64,000 nucleotides of DNA from the NCBI GenBank assembly GCA_964571855.1, contig CAZNDO010000004.1, forward strand, positions 62,001 to 126,000. Direction: 5' to 3'. A model generated the notes under the pieces. The model was given only the letters and a program-made list of their open reading frames with translations, did not search any database and was not told the DNA's origin. A program made the translations under genes and the position numbers. This document shows, piece by piece, positions 17,762-26,062 of this stretch. This stretch comes from CAYYFX01 sp964571855. GTDB lineage: Bacteria > ARS69. Position 1 is the first letter of the stretch. Every line of letters begins with the position of its first letter.

Positions 17762-19235
17762 CGCGAGTGCGCCTCCATCGCCTCATGTGCCGAATGCCAA
17801 GTGCGAGTTGTTCTCGCTCTTGGCGCGAGTGCCTCTCGGCCACGGGAAGAACAACTCGACGTGCTTCCTCGGGCTCGAGCTTCAACATCCCTCCACCCAA
17901 CGCATGCCCCTCCACCTCGCACGAAAGCTGCGTGAGGTGGCTGCCCCACATCGTGGACGCCGCGCTAGCATCCGCGTGTGTCGCGAAGTGGACAGCGTGG
18001 ACGGAGTTCGTGCATGCCGCGCCCGCCTCGTTTAGCACCAGGCGAGGTCCTCCTCCCGACATGATTGAGAGGAACGCCGAGGGTACGCGAACGTCCGGAA
18101 CTACGTACCATGGATCTCTGTTCCGACACTTGTAGGCCTCCCTTGCCGCTTGTCCTCGCGCGGAGTCCAAGTAGGTAGTCACACTCTCCGGGAGCCTGCC
18201 CGAGCGCAAGGCAAGGAGAAGCATGGGGCGATCCTCCTCCTGCCACCGTTCCACTGTCAGTCGATCCACGGCGCGGAGGTTCGCGAGGTCACGGCTCGAC
18301 CTGACAGTGGGTCGCAGGAAGCGGCCGGGGATACCGCACTCCCTCGCCTGAGAAGGCCGCAAGTGGAAGAAGTCGTTGGCTCCGGTAACGTAGCCGATGC
18401 CGAGTTTGGCTATGGCGCCCAAGCGGCGCACGCGCGGCGATGTAGCCAGCCGCTCGTAGGTCTTGCGGATCTCGCTCGGGAGCAGGAATGGGCGAATCCT
18501 GTACTCGGCGGCCCTGAGCTCTCTCCGGGAGAGAGACTCGAAGACGCAGTCGGCGTTCTCCTCATGGGACTCAGCACAAGCGAGGTGCAGGCTATCAGCA
18601 GCCTGCCCAAACCCCGACGCCCTGAGAAGCCAGCAGTCCTCCGAGAGGCTGGAGAAGAACTTCTCTCGAAAGGCAATCAGCTCGACTCGACCGAAGGAGT
18701 CGAGAAGCCAAGTCACGAGCGGCCGCGCGTACACAGCGTGCCCGACTTCCGCTGGGACGACGAACGCGATCCTCCCGCCGGCACGAAGGAGAAGCGATGC
18801 ACCGACAATGAACGGGGCCCATGAGGAAGAGAGCGCCGTCAGATTCACTCCTGCCCTGCGACAGGTGGCCAGGGCTGCCGCGCGAGTGCTCCCTCGAAAG
18901 CGCTGGTAACGAATGAAGGGCGGATTGCCGACTGCAGCGTCAAACCGCAGGTCAGTATGTTGCGCCCACTCGAAGAAGTCCGCCTGTACGACTTTCGCGC
19001 GTCCAACTCTGCTTGAGGCGGCCGAGACCGCACCCTCGTCGATGTCTACTCCGACGGCGTTCTTCAGATTCCATAGGAAGCGACCGTCACCGCACGAGGG
19101 GTCCAGTACGTGTCGATCAGAATCACCGTGCAGCGCCCAGGCGACAAGCTCACGCACCACCGCTTCCGGGGTGTAGTACGCGCCCAGCTCCTTCCCATTG
19201 GGGGAAGGCAGGAGTTCAGAGGTGGTCGCTCTCAT
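17751..19235 (-). CDS. Adenine-N6 DNA methyltransferase of a restriction-modification system
   Basis: 494 residues from the ATG at 19235 (the frame opens at 19304, but the family N-terminus begins near ELGAYYTPEAVV, just after this start). Motif order is that of gamma-class amino-methyltransferases: AYYTPEAVVRELV, SAM-binding VLDPSCGDGRFL, VGVDIDEGAV, ADFFEW, and catalytic VGNPPFIRYQRF (NPPF). The C-terminal half (from about 250) is a target-recognition region with no clear family. It should methylate adenine and protect the host from the nuclease encoded by the overlapping downstream gene. A TATCAT box at 19244-19249 ends eight bases before the ATG and there is no ribosome site, so the mRNA may be leaderless. 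Lower GC than the neighbours. Confidence 0.9.
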   Translation of the reverse strand: MRATTSELLPSPNGKELGAYYTPEAVVRELVAWALHGDSDRHVLDPSCGDGRFLWNLKNAVGVDIDEGAVSAASSRVGRAKVVQADFFEWAQHTDLRFDAAVGNPPFIRYQRFRGSTRAAALATCRRAGVNLTALSSSWAPFIVGASLLLRAGGRIAFVVPAEVGHAVYARPLVTWLLDSFGRVELIAFREKFFSSLSEDCWLLRASGFGQAADSLHLACAESHEENADCVFESLSRRELRAAEYRIRPFLLPSEIRKTYERLATSPRVRRLGAIAKLGIGYVTGANDFFHLRPSQARECGIPGRFLRPTVRSSRDLANLRAVDRLTVERWQEEDRPMLLLALRSGRLPESVTTYLDSARGQAAREAYKCRNRDPWYVVPDVRVPSAFLSIMSGGGPRLVLNEAGAACTNSVHAVHFATHADASAASTMWGSHLTQLSCEVEGHALGGGMLKLEPEEARRVVLPVAERHSRQEREQLALGIRHMRRWRRTRDAN

Positions 19236-19338
19236 GGCCGCGCATGATAGCTCATTGGCAGTTCTGAGGCCGCGAACATCTGGCGCGGAACTACTGCGCT
19301 CCACGGAGGAGAGGCGCCGCCCAGACCGCCACGTGGAC

Positions 19339-20586
19339 TCAGTCAGGACTGCGCCTCACCAGCGCCAGCCATGCCACCGCCCCCAGCAGCACCACCATTA
19401 CGGCCCCCAGCACCGCCGGCCGGCGCTTGAGCCACTCCAGGCCGAAGCCCGGTTCCCGGTACCACGGGCTCGGCTCGACGGGCCCGAGCGCGGCCTCGCG
19501 GACCTCCTGCGGCGAGTCCGGACCCTCCGCGACCGCCGCCGCCACCTTCTGGTAGGGATCCCCGAACGCCACCCACAACGACTCCGCCGCGTCCGCGCGG
19601 AAGAGCCAGCGCAGGGGGACCGCCCGCACGGCGTCCACCATGCACGGCTCGTTCGGCGCGTCGGCGCCGTACACGGTCAGCCGCAGCGCGGTCGTCCGCA
19701 CGGGCTCGAACTTCAAGGACGTCTCCGTGCCGCCCTCCGGCGGCTCGGTCTCCGTGTACACCTCCGTCCAGCCGCCCGCGGGCAGCTTCGCCTGCAGCCG
19801 CGTCCCGTGGCCGGGCTGCCGCTCGGCCCAGCGCAGGTCCATGCGGGTCACCGCACGCGCGGGACCTTCCAGCACGATCTCCGCGATCCACTCGTTCCGC
19901 GACGAGCCGTGGAAGCGGCCGGTGGCGGAGCGCACCTGCACGGGGAACATGGCCGCGCCGATGACGTCGCGCGCGAGCAGCCGCACGCGGTCGTCCGCGC
20001 CCGGCGGACCGCTGCCGTGCTGCTGCAGACGAAGGAAGCGGCGCGTCTCGCCGAGGTCCACGCGCGCCACGGGATGCTTGTCCGGCGGCCGCATCCCCTG
20101 CGCGCCGTCCGGCGAGATCGGGAGGTACACCCACTCGTCGCCGGGATCGTCGCGGCCGGTCACCTGGAATGCCGGACCGGCGGAGAGACCCGTCACCTCC
20201 ACGGTGAGCGGCTGCCCGGCCTCGGCCTCCTCCAGCGTCACCGTCATCTCGCGCATGCCGTCCGCGGCCTCGGCCCACACCACGGGCAGCTCGCGCAACC
20301 GCGTGTACACCACGCGGCTGCGCGCCGGCGGCTCCGCGTGCAGCGTGCGGCTGCGCCCGTCCGCGCCCACGAGGCGCAGGTCCGTGAACTCCGGCCCCGA
20401 CATCGCCGCGAGCCCGGAGTCCTCCGCCACGGCGAACCACCCGCCCGCCTGGCCGTCCGGGAGCAGCACCGCGCGCCGGTGCGGGAGCGTGCGGACGTCG
20501 GACGAGACCTCGGCGGCGGCCGGCGCCGCCGCGGCCGCCGCCGCGAGGCCCGCGGCCAGCACGATGCGCAACGCGATCCGGCTCAC
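19339..20586 (-). CDS. DUF3999 family exported membrane protein
   Basis: 415 residues from a GTG that overlaps the stop of the upstream DUF2339 gene by four bases (GTGA), after GGGGGAAGGC. An Ala-rich signal peptide ends PAAAE near residue 26. The long periplasmic part is predicted beta-rich with galactose-binding-like segments (FHGSSRNEWIAEIVLEG, RTTALRLTVYGAD). A single C-terminal membrane helix (AVLGAVMVVLLGAVAWLALV) closes the protein and leaves a short RRSPD tail inside. DUF3999 proteins typically sit right next to DUF2339 genes, as here. Function is unknown; the pairing suggests a two-part envelope complex. Confidence 0.85.
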   Translation of the reverse strand: MSRIALRIVLAAGLAAAAAAAPAAAEVSSDVRTLPHRRAVLLPDGQAGGWFAVAEDSGLAAMSGPEFTDLRLVGADGRSRTLHAEPPARSRVVYTRLRELPVVWAEAADGMREMTVTLEEAEAGQPLTVEVTGLSAGPAFQVTGRDDPGDEWVYLPISPDGAQGMRPPDKHPVARVDLGETRRFLRLQQHGSGPPGADDRVRLLARDVIGAAMFPVQVRSATGRFHGSSRNEWIAEIVLEGPARAVTRMDLRWAERQPGHGTRLQAKLPAGGWTEVYTETEPPEGGTETSLKFEPVRTTALRLTVYGADAPNEPCMVDAVRAVPLRWLFRADAAESLWVAFGDPYQKVAAAVAEGPDSPQEVREAALGPVEPSPWYREPGFGLEWLKRRPAVLGAVMVVLLGAVAWLALVRRSPD

Positions 20587-22427
20587 GCCTTCCCCCTTCC
20601 CCTCTGGTAGAGCACCGAGATCAGGAGCAGCAACAGCCCCACCCCCACGAACGACGCGATCCGGTATCCGCGCTCCAGTTCCTCGATGTCCAGCGCGAAC
20701 ACCTTCACGAGCACCGCTCCCAGAACGACGATCCCGAGGAAGCGCACCGGCCGGTACCGGAACACGAACCCGCCCAGGATCAGGAGCCCCGCGTACACCG
20801 CGGACACGAGCGAGAGCGTGAGCAGCATGGCCAGCCGCAGGTCGCCGCCGGTGAGCATCTCCCGCACCCGGTACAGCGCCACCGTCTCCACGCACACGCG
20901 CACGAGCAGCACGATCGCCGCCGTGAGCACGAGCGGCGCCACGAGCTTCCGCTCGAACCGCGAAAGCCGCGGCCGCGCCTGCGCCACCATCCGCGCGGCG
21001 AACCCCAGCGCCGCCGCGGTCGCCACGCCCACGAGGAAGTTGCCGTTCAGGACGGGACGGTACTCGTCCAGGTTCCAGAGCGCGGCCTCGGTGTCGAGGA
21101 GCAGCGCGCGCCCCACCGCGAGCAGCAGCACGCCGTAGCCCAGCAGCCGCTCGCCCGGGCCGGACGCCGAGAGCCCCGCGTGCAGGAGCGCCAGCGCGAA
21201 GAGCGCCCACCCCAGCGTGACCCATTGCAGGTCGAACTGCACCGGCACCGCGAGCGCCGCCAGCGCGAGTCCCGTGGTCCGGGTGAGCGCGATCGCCGGC
21301 GCGTCCGCGCCGCGGCGCGCCTCCACCGCGCGCGCGGCGATCACGTACGCCGCCGCCAGGAGCCCGGTGGCGATCCCGCGGATGGTCTCGAAGTCCGGGG
21401 CGAGCAGCTCGAACAGGACCAGCTCGAACAGGAGCCCGTTCGCCACCAGCACGAGCGAGCGCGGGATGCCGGGGAAGCCCGGCGGGTCCCGCGGCACGAG
21501 CGGCGCCGCCGCGTACAGCAGCCACAGCGCCGCCGTTCCCGCCGCGGCCACGGGCCGCAGATCCATGGTGTACGTCTCTGCCCACCACCAGGCCACGAGC
21601 ATGGCGGTGCCGGCGAATGCCAGCACCGGCAGCACGGACCACCGTCGCCGGCTCACGAGCGCGGCGCCCAGGTTCACGGCCGCCAGGTACACGAACAGCG
21701 CCTGCGACGCCTCCGGCGACGCGGCGAGGAACACCGGCGTGAGCAGGGCGCCGACCAGCGTGAGCGCGGCCACCATGAGCGACCCCTCGCGCAGCGCGAG
21801 CAGCGCCCCGAGCGTGGCCGCCCCGAACAGGAACGGATACACCACGACCGCCGGCACGAGCCGGTGGAACGCGTGGCTGGCGTACGCGCTGAGGAAGAGC
21901 AGCGCCACGCCGCCGCCGAGCAACCCACGCGCGAGGAACGTCCCCCGCTTCGCCCCGGTCAGCCGCCCGCCGGCGATGAACCCCGCGCCCACGAGCAGCC
22001 CGACGAGCACCTGCCCCGCGCCGGCGAGCGGATGGTCGCCGAGGTCGAAGGCCAGGAAGAACGCGGTGCCGAAGAAGATGGCGAGGATGCCGATCCAGGT
22101 GAGCCACTGGCCGCCGAGGATGGTCTCGAGGTCGAGCCGCGGGGCCGCGGCCGGGACGCCCGGCTTCGCGGGCGAAGGCGGCGGCACGGCGACGGGCACC
22201 GCGGTCGGCGACGGCGCCGGAACGGGTCCCGGAGTGGCGGCGGCCGCGGCCGCGCCTGCCGCCGGCTCAGGAGACCGCCCGGCCGCGGCGCCCCCGCGCA
22301 CCTGGAACTCCAGCTCCTCGATCCGCCGCTTCAGCCGCGCCACCTCCCCGCGCGACGACAGCACCAGGAAGAACGCGACCGGCCCGAGGCAGAACAGGAC
22401 GACCAGAAGGACCACGAGCGAGACCAT
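20583..22427 (-). CDS. DUF2339 family polytopic membrane protein
   Basis: 614 residues. It opens with a membrane helix (VSLVVLLVVLFCLGPVAFFLV), then a coiled-coil (GEVARLKRRIEELEFQ) and a Pro/Ala-rich linker of about 60 residues, followed by a large hydrophobic domain with roughly 18-20 further helices starting at LTWIGILAIFFGTAFFLA. The sequence GGQWLTWIGILAIFFGTAFF around residue 105 is the recognisable DUF2339 entry. The gene is translationally coupled to the DUF3999 gene. The family has no agreed function; size and topology resemble glycan or lipid flippases and polymerases, but there is no direct evidence for that. Confidence 0.87.
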   Translation of the reverse strand: MVSLVVLLVVLFCLGPVAFFLVLSSRGEVARLKRRIEELEFQVRGGAAAGRSPEPAAGAAAAAATPGPVPAPSPTAVPVAVPPPSPAKPGVPAAAPRLDLETILGGQWLTWIGILAIFFGTAFFLAFDLGDHPLAGAGQVLVGLLVGAGFIAGGRLTGAKRGTFLARGLLGGGVALLFLSAYASHAFHRLVPAVVVYPFLFGAATLGALLALREGSLMVAALTLVGALLTPVFLAASPEASQALFVYLAAVNLGAALVSRRRWSVLPVLAFAGTAMLVAWWWAETYTMDLRPVAAAGTAALWLLYAAAPLVPRDPPGFPGIPRSLVLVANGLLFELVLFELLAPDFETIRGIATGLLAAAYVIAARAVEARRGADAPAIALTRTTGLALAALAVPVQFDLQWVTLGWALFALALLHAGLSASGPGERLLGYGVLLLAVGRALLLDTEAALWNLDEYRPVLNGNFLVGVATAAALGFAARMVAQARPRLSRFERKLVAPLVLTAAIVLLVRVCVETVALYRVREMLTGGDLRLAMLLTLSLVSAVYAGLLILGGFVFRYRPVRFLGIVVLGAVLVKVFALDIEELERGYRIASFVGVGLLLLLISVLYQRGRGKA

Positions 22428-22625
22428 CGAACCCCCACCCCCGTTCCCGGCCGCGCGATCCTACTGCACCCCGCGCCGATCGCAACCCCGGGGTTGCACT
22501 GCCCCGCCCGTGCCGCTTGCCGCGGGATGCCGCGCCGGTATCTTGACCGGAGCCCCCGCACACCGGTGCGAGCCCCGCCCGCGCGGCCCTCCTGCGCCCG
22601 GACGCGGCCCGCCGCGGGAGGCGTC

Positions 22626-24044
22626 ATGCCCGGCGCGCTCGAGTCCGTCGTCCGGTACTTCCGGGACTTCTCCGTGCTGAAGGAGACCCGCCGCGAGTAC
22701 TGGGGTCTCCAGATCATCAACGTCCTGGACAGCACGGCCTACTTCGCGCTGCTCAACATCGTGGTCGTCAGCCTCAGCGACGACTACGGGTTCTCCGACA
22801 CGAACGCCGGCTACGTCTTCACGCTGTTCTCGTCCGGCGTGACCATCTGCCTCTTCTTCTCCGGGGTCTTCTCGGACTGGCTGGGGATCCGCGGCGCGCT
22901 CGTGGCGTGCATGGCGGGGCAGGTGGTCACGCGCGCCGCGGTCGTGGCCGCGGCCGGCATGGCCGAGGGGCCGCTCCGCTCCGCGCTCGTCATCGGCGGG
23001 CTGGCGCTCATGGCGCCGTGGGTGGCCATGGTGCAGACCGTGTTCCAGGCCGCGAACAAGCGGTTCACCACGAAGCGCTCGCGCGGCGCCGGCTTCAACC
23101 TCTGGTACCTGTTCATGAACATCGGCGCGGCCGTCGCCGGATTCCTGGTGGACGCGTTCTACCTGCACTTCGGGCTGCCGCGGTTCCACATCTTCACGTT
23201 CGGGATCGCCACGTCCGTCGTCTCGCTGCTGGTCGTGCCGCTGGCCATCCGCCGCACCGACCAGCTCACGGGCCCGGACGAGACTGCCGAGGAGCCCGTA
23301 CCCGGGGACCGGAGCCGGAGCCCCTGGCAGATCGCGCGCGCCGTGATCGTGGAACCGGTGTTCTGGCGCTTCACCGCGCTCATCTCGTGCCTGCTCGGCG
23401 TGCGCGCCGTGTTCCTGTACCTGGCGCTGCTGTACCCGAAGTTCTGGCTGCGCGTGATCGGCGACGACGCGCAGATCGGCGCGCTGCAGGCGCTCAACCC
23501 GGTGCTGATCATCATCGGCCTCATCCTGCTCATCCCGGTGCTGAACCGCTTCGGCGTGTACCGGATGCTCGTGACCGGGGCGATCATCACGTCGGCCGCG
23601 CAGCTCCTGCAGGCCGTGCCCCCCTTCGGCGGGATGGATCTCGCGCGCTACACCTACCTCTCCACGATCGTGTTCCTCGTGGTGCTCACGGTGGGCGAGC
23701 TGTTGTGGTCGCCGCGCCTGCAGGAGTACACGGCCGCGGTGGCGCCCAAGGGGCAGGAGGGGACCTACCTGGGGCTGTCCATGGTGCCGTACTTCCTGGC
23801 GAAGACGTTCGTGGCCGCGCTCTCCGGCCACATGCTGCTGCGCTGGTGCCCCGAGGACATCGGCCCGCGGCTCCGCGCCGGCACGGTCCCGTTCGCGGAC
23901 AGCCCCTACGCGATGTGGCTCGTGCTCGGGCTCGTGGCGCTCGCGGGCGCGGTGGTGGCGCTCGTGTTCCGCGGCTGGTTCACGAGAGGCGCCGAGGAGA
24001 GCCTGCGGGAGCGGAAGCCGGCGGGCGCGGAGGCGGCGACGTAG
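22626..24044 (+). CDS. MFS transporter, proton-dependent oligopeptide (POT)-like
   Basis: 472 residues, ATG at 22626 after GGGAGGCG. About 12 membrane helices in two bundles separated by a charged loop near residues 215-235 (DETAEEPVPGDRSRSP). The first bundle has FSDTNAGYVFTLFSSGVT and GVFSDWLGIRGALV, the usual MFS loop with D-x-x-G-x-R/K. RGAGFNLWYLFMNIGAAVAG in helix 5 is in the position of the POT-family FYWxINxG signature but not an exact match. Substrate is therefore uncertain: peptides or a peptide-like metabolite are the best guess. Transcribed divergently from the DUF2339 gene across a 198-base gap in which no further feature is evident. Confidence 0.82.
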   Translation: MPGALESVVRYFRDFSVLKETRREYWGLQIINVLDSTAYFALLNIVVVSLSDDYGFSDTNAGYVFTLFSSGVTICLFFSGVFSDWLGIRGALVACMAGQVVTRAAVVAAAGMAEGPLRSALVIGGLALMAPWVAMVQTVFQAANKRFTTKRSRGAGFNLWYLFMNIGAAVAGFLVDAFYLHFGLPRFHIFTFGIATSVVSLLVVPLAIRRTDQLTGPDETAEEPVPGDRSRSPWQIARAVIVEPVFWRFTALISCLLGVRAVFLYLALLYPKFWLRVIGDDAQIGALQALNPVLIIIGLILLIPVLNRFGVYRMLVTGAIITSAAQLLQAVPPFGGMDLARYTYLSTIVFLVVLTVGELLWSPRLQEYTAAVAPKGQEGTYLGLSMVPYFLAKTFVAALSGHMLLRWCPEDIGPRLRAGTVPFADSPYAMWLVLGLVALAGAVVALVFRGWFTRGAEESLRERKPAGAEAAT

Positions 24045-24077
24045 CCCCGCCCGATCCGCGCCGCGCGCGGCCGCCGG

Positions 24078-24509
24078 TCACGAACGCCGCACGTCCTCCT
24101 TGTCCGGGCGGACCATGTAGCCGCCGAGGAGCAGCGCCACGCCCACGCCCACGAACATCAGCGCCGGACCGCCTTCGTACATGTTGCCTTCGGACAGGCC
24201 GATCCCGAACACCAGCGCGGCGCCGAACCCGGTGAGCGCCATGCCCCAGATCCGCAGGTTCTGCGACAGCTTGAGCTGGCGCTGCTCGAACGTCATCTTC
24301 GGCTCGTCGCCGAACTCCACGTGCAGGGCCGGCAGCTTCTCGGGGTCGATGCCGCGCTCGATCGCGGCGATGCGCTCCCGCTGCGCGAGTTCCATGAGCC
24401 GGCGGCGGGCGTTCGACTTGATGATGCCGGCGGTGATGCCGCCGATGATGGCCACGAGCGGGATGGTCAGCGAGAACACGATCGCGATGACCGGTGCGAG
24501 GTCGCTCAT
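24078..24509 (-). CDS. Small membrane protein of DUF6249 type
   Basis: 143 residues with an N-terminal helix (VIAIVFSLTIPLVAIIGGIT), a cytoplasmic helical segment containing RERIAAIERGIDPEKL, then two more helices (IWGMALTGFGAALVFGIG and ALMFVGVGVALLLGGYMV). The motif of a membrane helix followed by a basic stretch and ERxAAIERG is characteristic of DUF6249 proteins, which are often encoded beside ECF sigma-factor genes. Here it is divergent from such a gene (start 24677). Function unknown; a role in envelope signalling is inferred from neighbourhood only. It ends 34 bases from the convergent MFS gene. Confidence 0.8.
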   Translation of the reverse strand: MSDLAPVIAIVFSLTIPLVAIIGGITAGIIKSNARRRLMELAQRERIAAIERGIDPEKLPALHVEFGDEPKMTFEQRQLKLSQNLRIWGMALTGFGAALVFGIGLSEGNMYEGGPALMFVGVGVALLLGGYMVRPDKEDVRRS

Positions 24510-24638
24510 TGGGGTCTCCTTCCGCCGGCGGTCGTCCGCGGGGGATCCGCGGGCGGGGCCGGCCGGTTCCGTTGCCCCCTTGGACCCGGGCCGGGGCGCG
24601 ATCGGTTTCGGGAATCGGCAACCGGACGACGAAAACGC

Positions 24639-24644
24639 TAGAAT
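24639..24644 (+). promoter_or_regulatory. -10 box for second ECF sigma unit
   Basis: TAGAAT lies 33 bases upstream of the sigma-factor ATG at 24677 in an unusually A-rich stretch (GAAAACGC). No good -35 box sits 16-18 bases upstream, although GGAATC at 24611-24616 resembles the -35 of ECF-dependent promoters, so autoregulation is possible. Confidence 0.35.
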
Positions 24645-24676
24645 CCCGAAACCGGACGCCCCGCCCGACCGGTCTC

Positions 24677-25372
24677 ATGGGACGAATGGACACGATGACC
24701 CTTCCCCTCGCCTTGGCCGACCTCCTCGGGGCCTTCCCCCTCGGAGGGGAGGCCGCGTCCCGCCCCGCCCCAGGGGTCGGGGCGGCCGCCAGCAAGGCTG
24801 CGGAGGGTGAGGACGCCTGGATCCGCGCCGCCCGCAGCGGGGACCCCCGTGCCTTCCGGCGCCTCGTGGATCGCTACCGCGGGCCCGTGGTGGAGCTGTG
24901 CGCCCGGATCGTCCGCAGCCGGGAGGAAGGCGAGGAGGCCGCCCAGGACGCGTTCGTGCGGGCCTGGCGGGCCTTGCCGGAGTTCCGGGGCGACTCGAAG
25001 TTCTCGACGTGGCTCTTCCGGATCGCCACGCGGCGCGCGCTGGACGCCGCGACGGCCCGGAAGCGCCGGCGGGACCGGGAGGACGCCACCGAGCCGGCCG
25101 TACTGGATGCGACGCCCGGGGGCGAGGCGGACGGGCTGGACGAGCCCCTCCGGCGGCGGCTGTGGCGCATCCTGGGCGAGCTGGAGCCCCTGCCGCGGGC
25201 CGCGGTCACCCTGTTCTACCTGGGCGGCCGGAGCGTAGCGGAGGTGGGCGAGATCCTGGACCTGCCCGAAGGAACCGTGAAGACGCACCTGCACCGCGCC
25301 CGCGCGGCCCTTCGCCGCGCGTGGACCCTGGAAACCACCCGGGAGGAACGCCGTGGATTGCCGCGCGTTTGA
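24677..25372 (+). CDS. RNA polymerase ECF-type sigma factor
   Basis: 231 residues from the ATG at 24677; ATGs at 24686 and 24695 are equally possible and none has a clear ribosome site. After a variable N-terminal 40 residues, region 2 runs from about 45 (DAWIRAARSGDPRAFRRLVD, then EEAAQDAFVRAWRALPEF and KFSTWLFRIATRRALD). A charged linker leads to region 4 (LEPLPRAAVTLFYLGGRSVA with VGEILDLPEGTVKTHLHRAR). The helix-turn-helix and the RpoE-like spacing are intact. The gene overlaps the anti-sigma gene by 20 bases, so their synthesis should be coupled. It differs in sequence from the sigma factor at 2578-3168, so the window carries two independent ECF modules. Confidence 0.93.
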   Translation: MGRMDTMTLPLALADLLGAFPLGGEAASRPAPGVGAAASKAAEGEDAWIRAARSGDPRAFRRLVDRYRGPVVELCARIVRSREEGEEAAQDAFVRAWRALPEFRGDSKFSTWLFRIATRRALDAATARKRRRDREDATEPAVLDATPGGEADGLDEPLRRRLWRILGELEPLPRAAVTLFYLGGRSVAEVGEILDLPEGTVKTHLHRARAALRRAWTLETTREERRGLPRV

Positions 25373-25865
25373 GGAGTGGCTGGACGCCGGCCGCCCCGGG
25401 CCGGAAGCGGCGCACGCCGCCGCCCACCGGGTCGCGTGCCCGGACTGCGCGGCGCTTGCGGCGGAGGACGACGCGCTCGAGCGTGCGCTCTCGTCCCGCG
25501 GCGCGGATCCCGGCGACGCCTTCACCGCCGCCGTGATGTCGCGCCTTCCCGCCGTCCGCCGGGAGGCCGCCCCGGCCGTGGACCCGGACCTGGTCCTGCC
25601 GTGGTGGGCGCAGCTCCTGCGCGAGCCGGAGGCGGCGCTCGGCCTCGGGCTCGCGGCCGTCTACGCCGGCGCCACGCCGTGGCTGGTGCCGCGCCTGCTG
25701 GCGGTCGTGACGAAGCTCGCGCAGGGCGGTCTCCCGGCGGCCGCGGATCTCGGCATGTCCCCCTTCTCGCTGGCGATGCTCGTGCTGCCGGCGCTGGGCG
25801 CGGCCACCTGGCTCCTGTATCGCGCCGCCACGGCGGCGTTCTCCCGGATCGGCACCGCTTCTTGA
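25353..25865 (+). CDS. Zinc-binding anti-sigma factor (ZAS type)
   Basis: 170 residues, GTG start at 25353 behind GGGAGGAACG and inside the end of the sigma gene. The N-terminal domain has HRVACPDC (residues 25-32), the exact His-x3-Cys-x2-Cys pattern of zinc-associated anti-sigma domains. Two hydrophobic segments follow: one around 95-118 (LGLGLAAVYAGATPWLVPRL) and one near the C-terminus (LAMLVLPALGAATWLLYRAA). It should keep the partner sigma factor inactive at the inner membrane; redox or metal sensing through the Cys/His site is the family precedent. Its stop overlaps the TTG start of the next small gene. Confidence 0.85.
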   Translation: MDCRAFEEWLDAGRPGPEAAHAAAHRVACPDCAALAAEDDALERALSSRGADPGDAFTAAVMSRLPAVRREAAPAVDPDLVLPWWAQLLREPEAALGLGLAAVYAGATPWLVPRLLAVVTKLAQGGLPAAADLGMSPFSLAMLVLPALGAATWLLYRAATAAFSRIGTAS

Positions 25866-26062
25866 CCGCGCGGCCGCCCGCGCCGCCCGGGCTGTGCGAC
25901 CGCTGCCGCCACGCGCGCCGCGTCGAGTCCCGGCGCGGATCCGCGTTCCTGCTGTGCGAACTCTCGCGCACCGACGCCCGGTTCCCGCGCTATCCTCCGC
26001 TGCCCGTCCGCGAGTGCGCGGGTTTCGAACCGTCCGATCCGCAGGAGCCGCCGTCGCCGTGA
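25862..26062 (+). CDS. Small four-cysteine protein (CxxC), coupled to anti-sigma gene
   Basis: A 66-residue frame begins with TTG at 25862, overlapping the anti-sigma stop (TTGA), and ends in TGA overlapped by the GTG of the next gene. Cysteines sit at about 12, 15, 32 and 52 in the pattern CDRC...FLLCELSRTDARFPRYPPLPVREC. This spacing and the 'RGSxFxLC...D..FP.YPPLPV..C' string match a small conserved bacterial protein I have seen without a function. The two-sided overlap and conserved-looking cysteines argue that it is a real gene despite its size and rare start codon. Probably a cytoplasmic zinc-binding protein. Confidence 0.65.
   Translation: MTARPPAPPGLCDRCRHARRVESRRGSAFLLCELSRTDARFPRYPPLPVRECAGFEPSDPQEPPSP

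Noticed and set aside
19236..19338. Attachment site or direct repeats flanking the restriction-modification island
   Set aside because: I compared the sequences next to 16844 and 19338 and found no convincing repeat; the island edges are defined only by base composition.
26015..26045. tRNA T-arm-like sequence GGTTTCGAACC
   Set aside because: No acceptor, D-arm or anticodon stem around it; the bases encode the end of the four-cysteine small protein.
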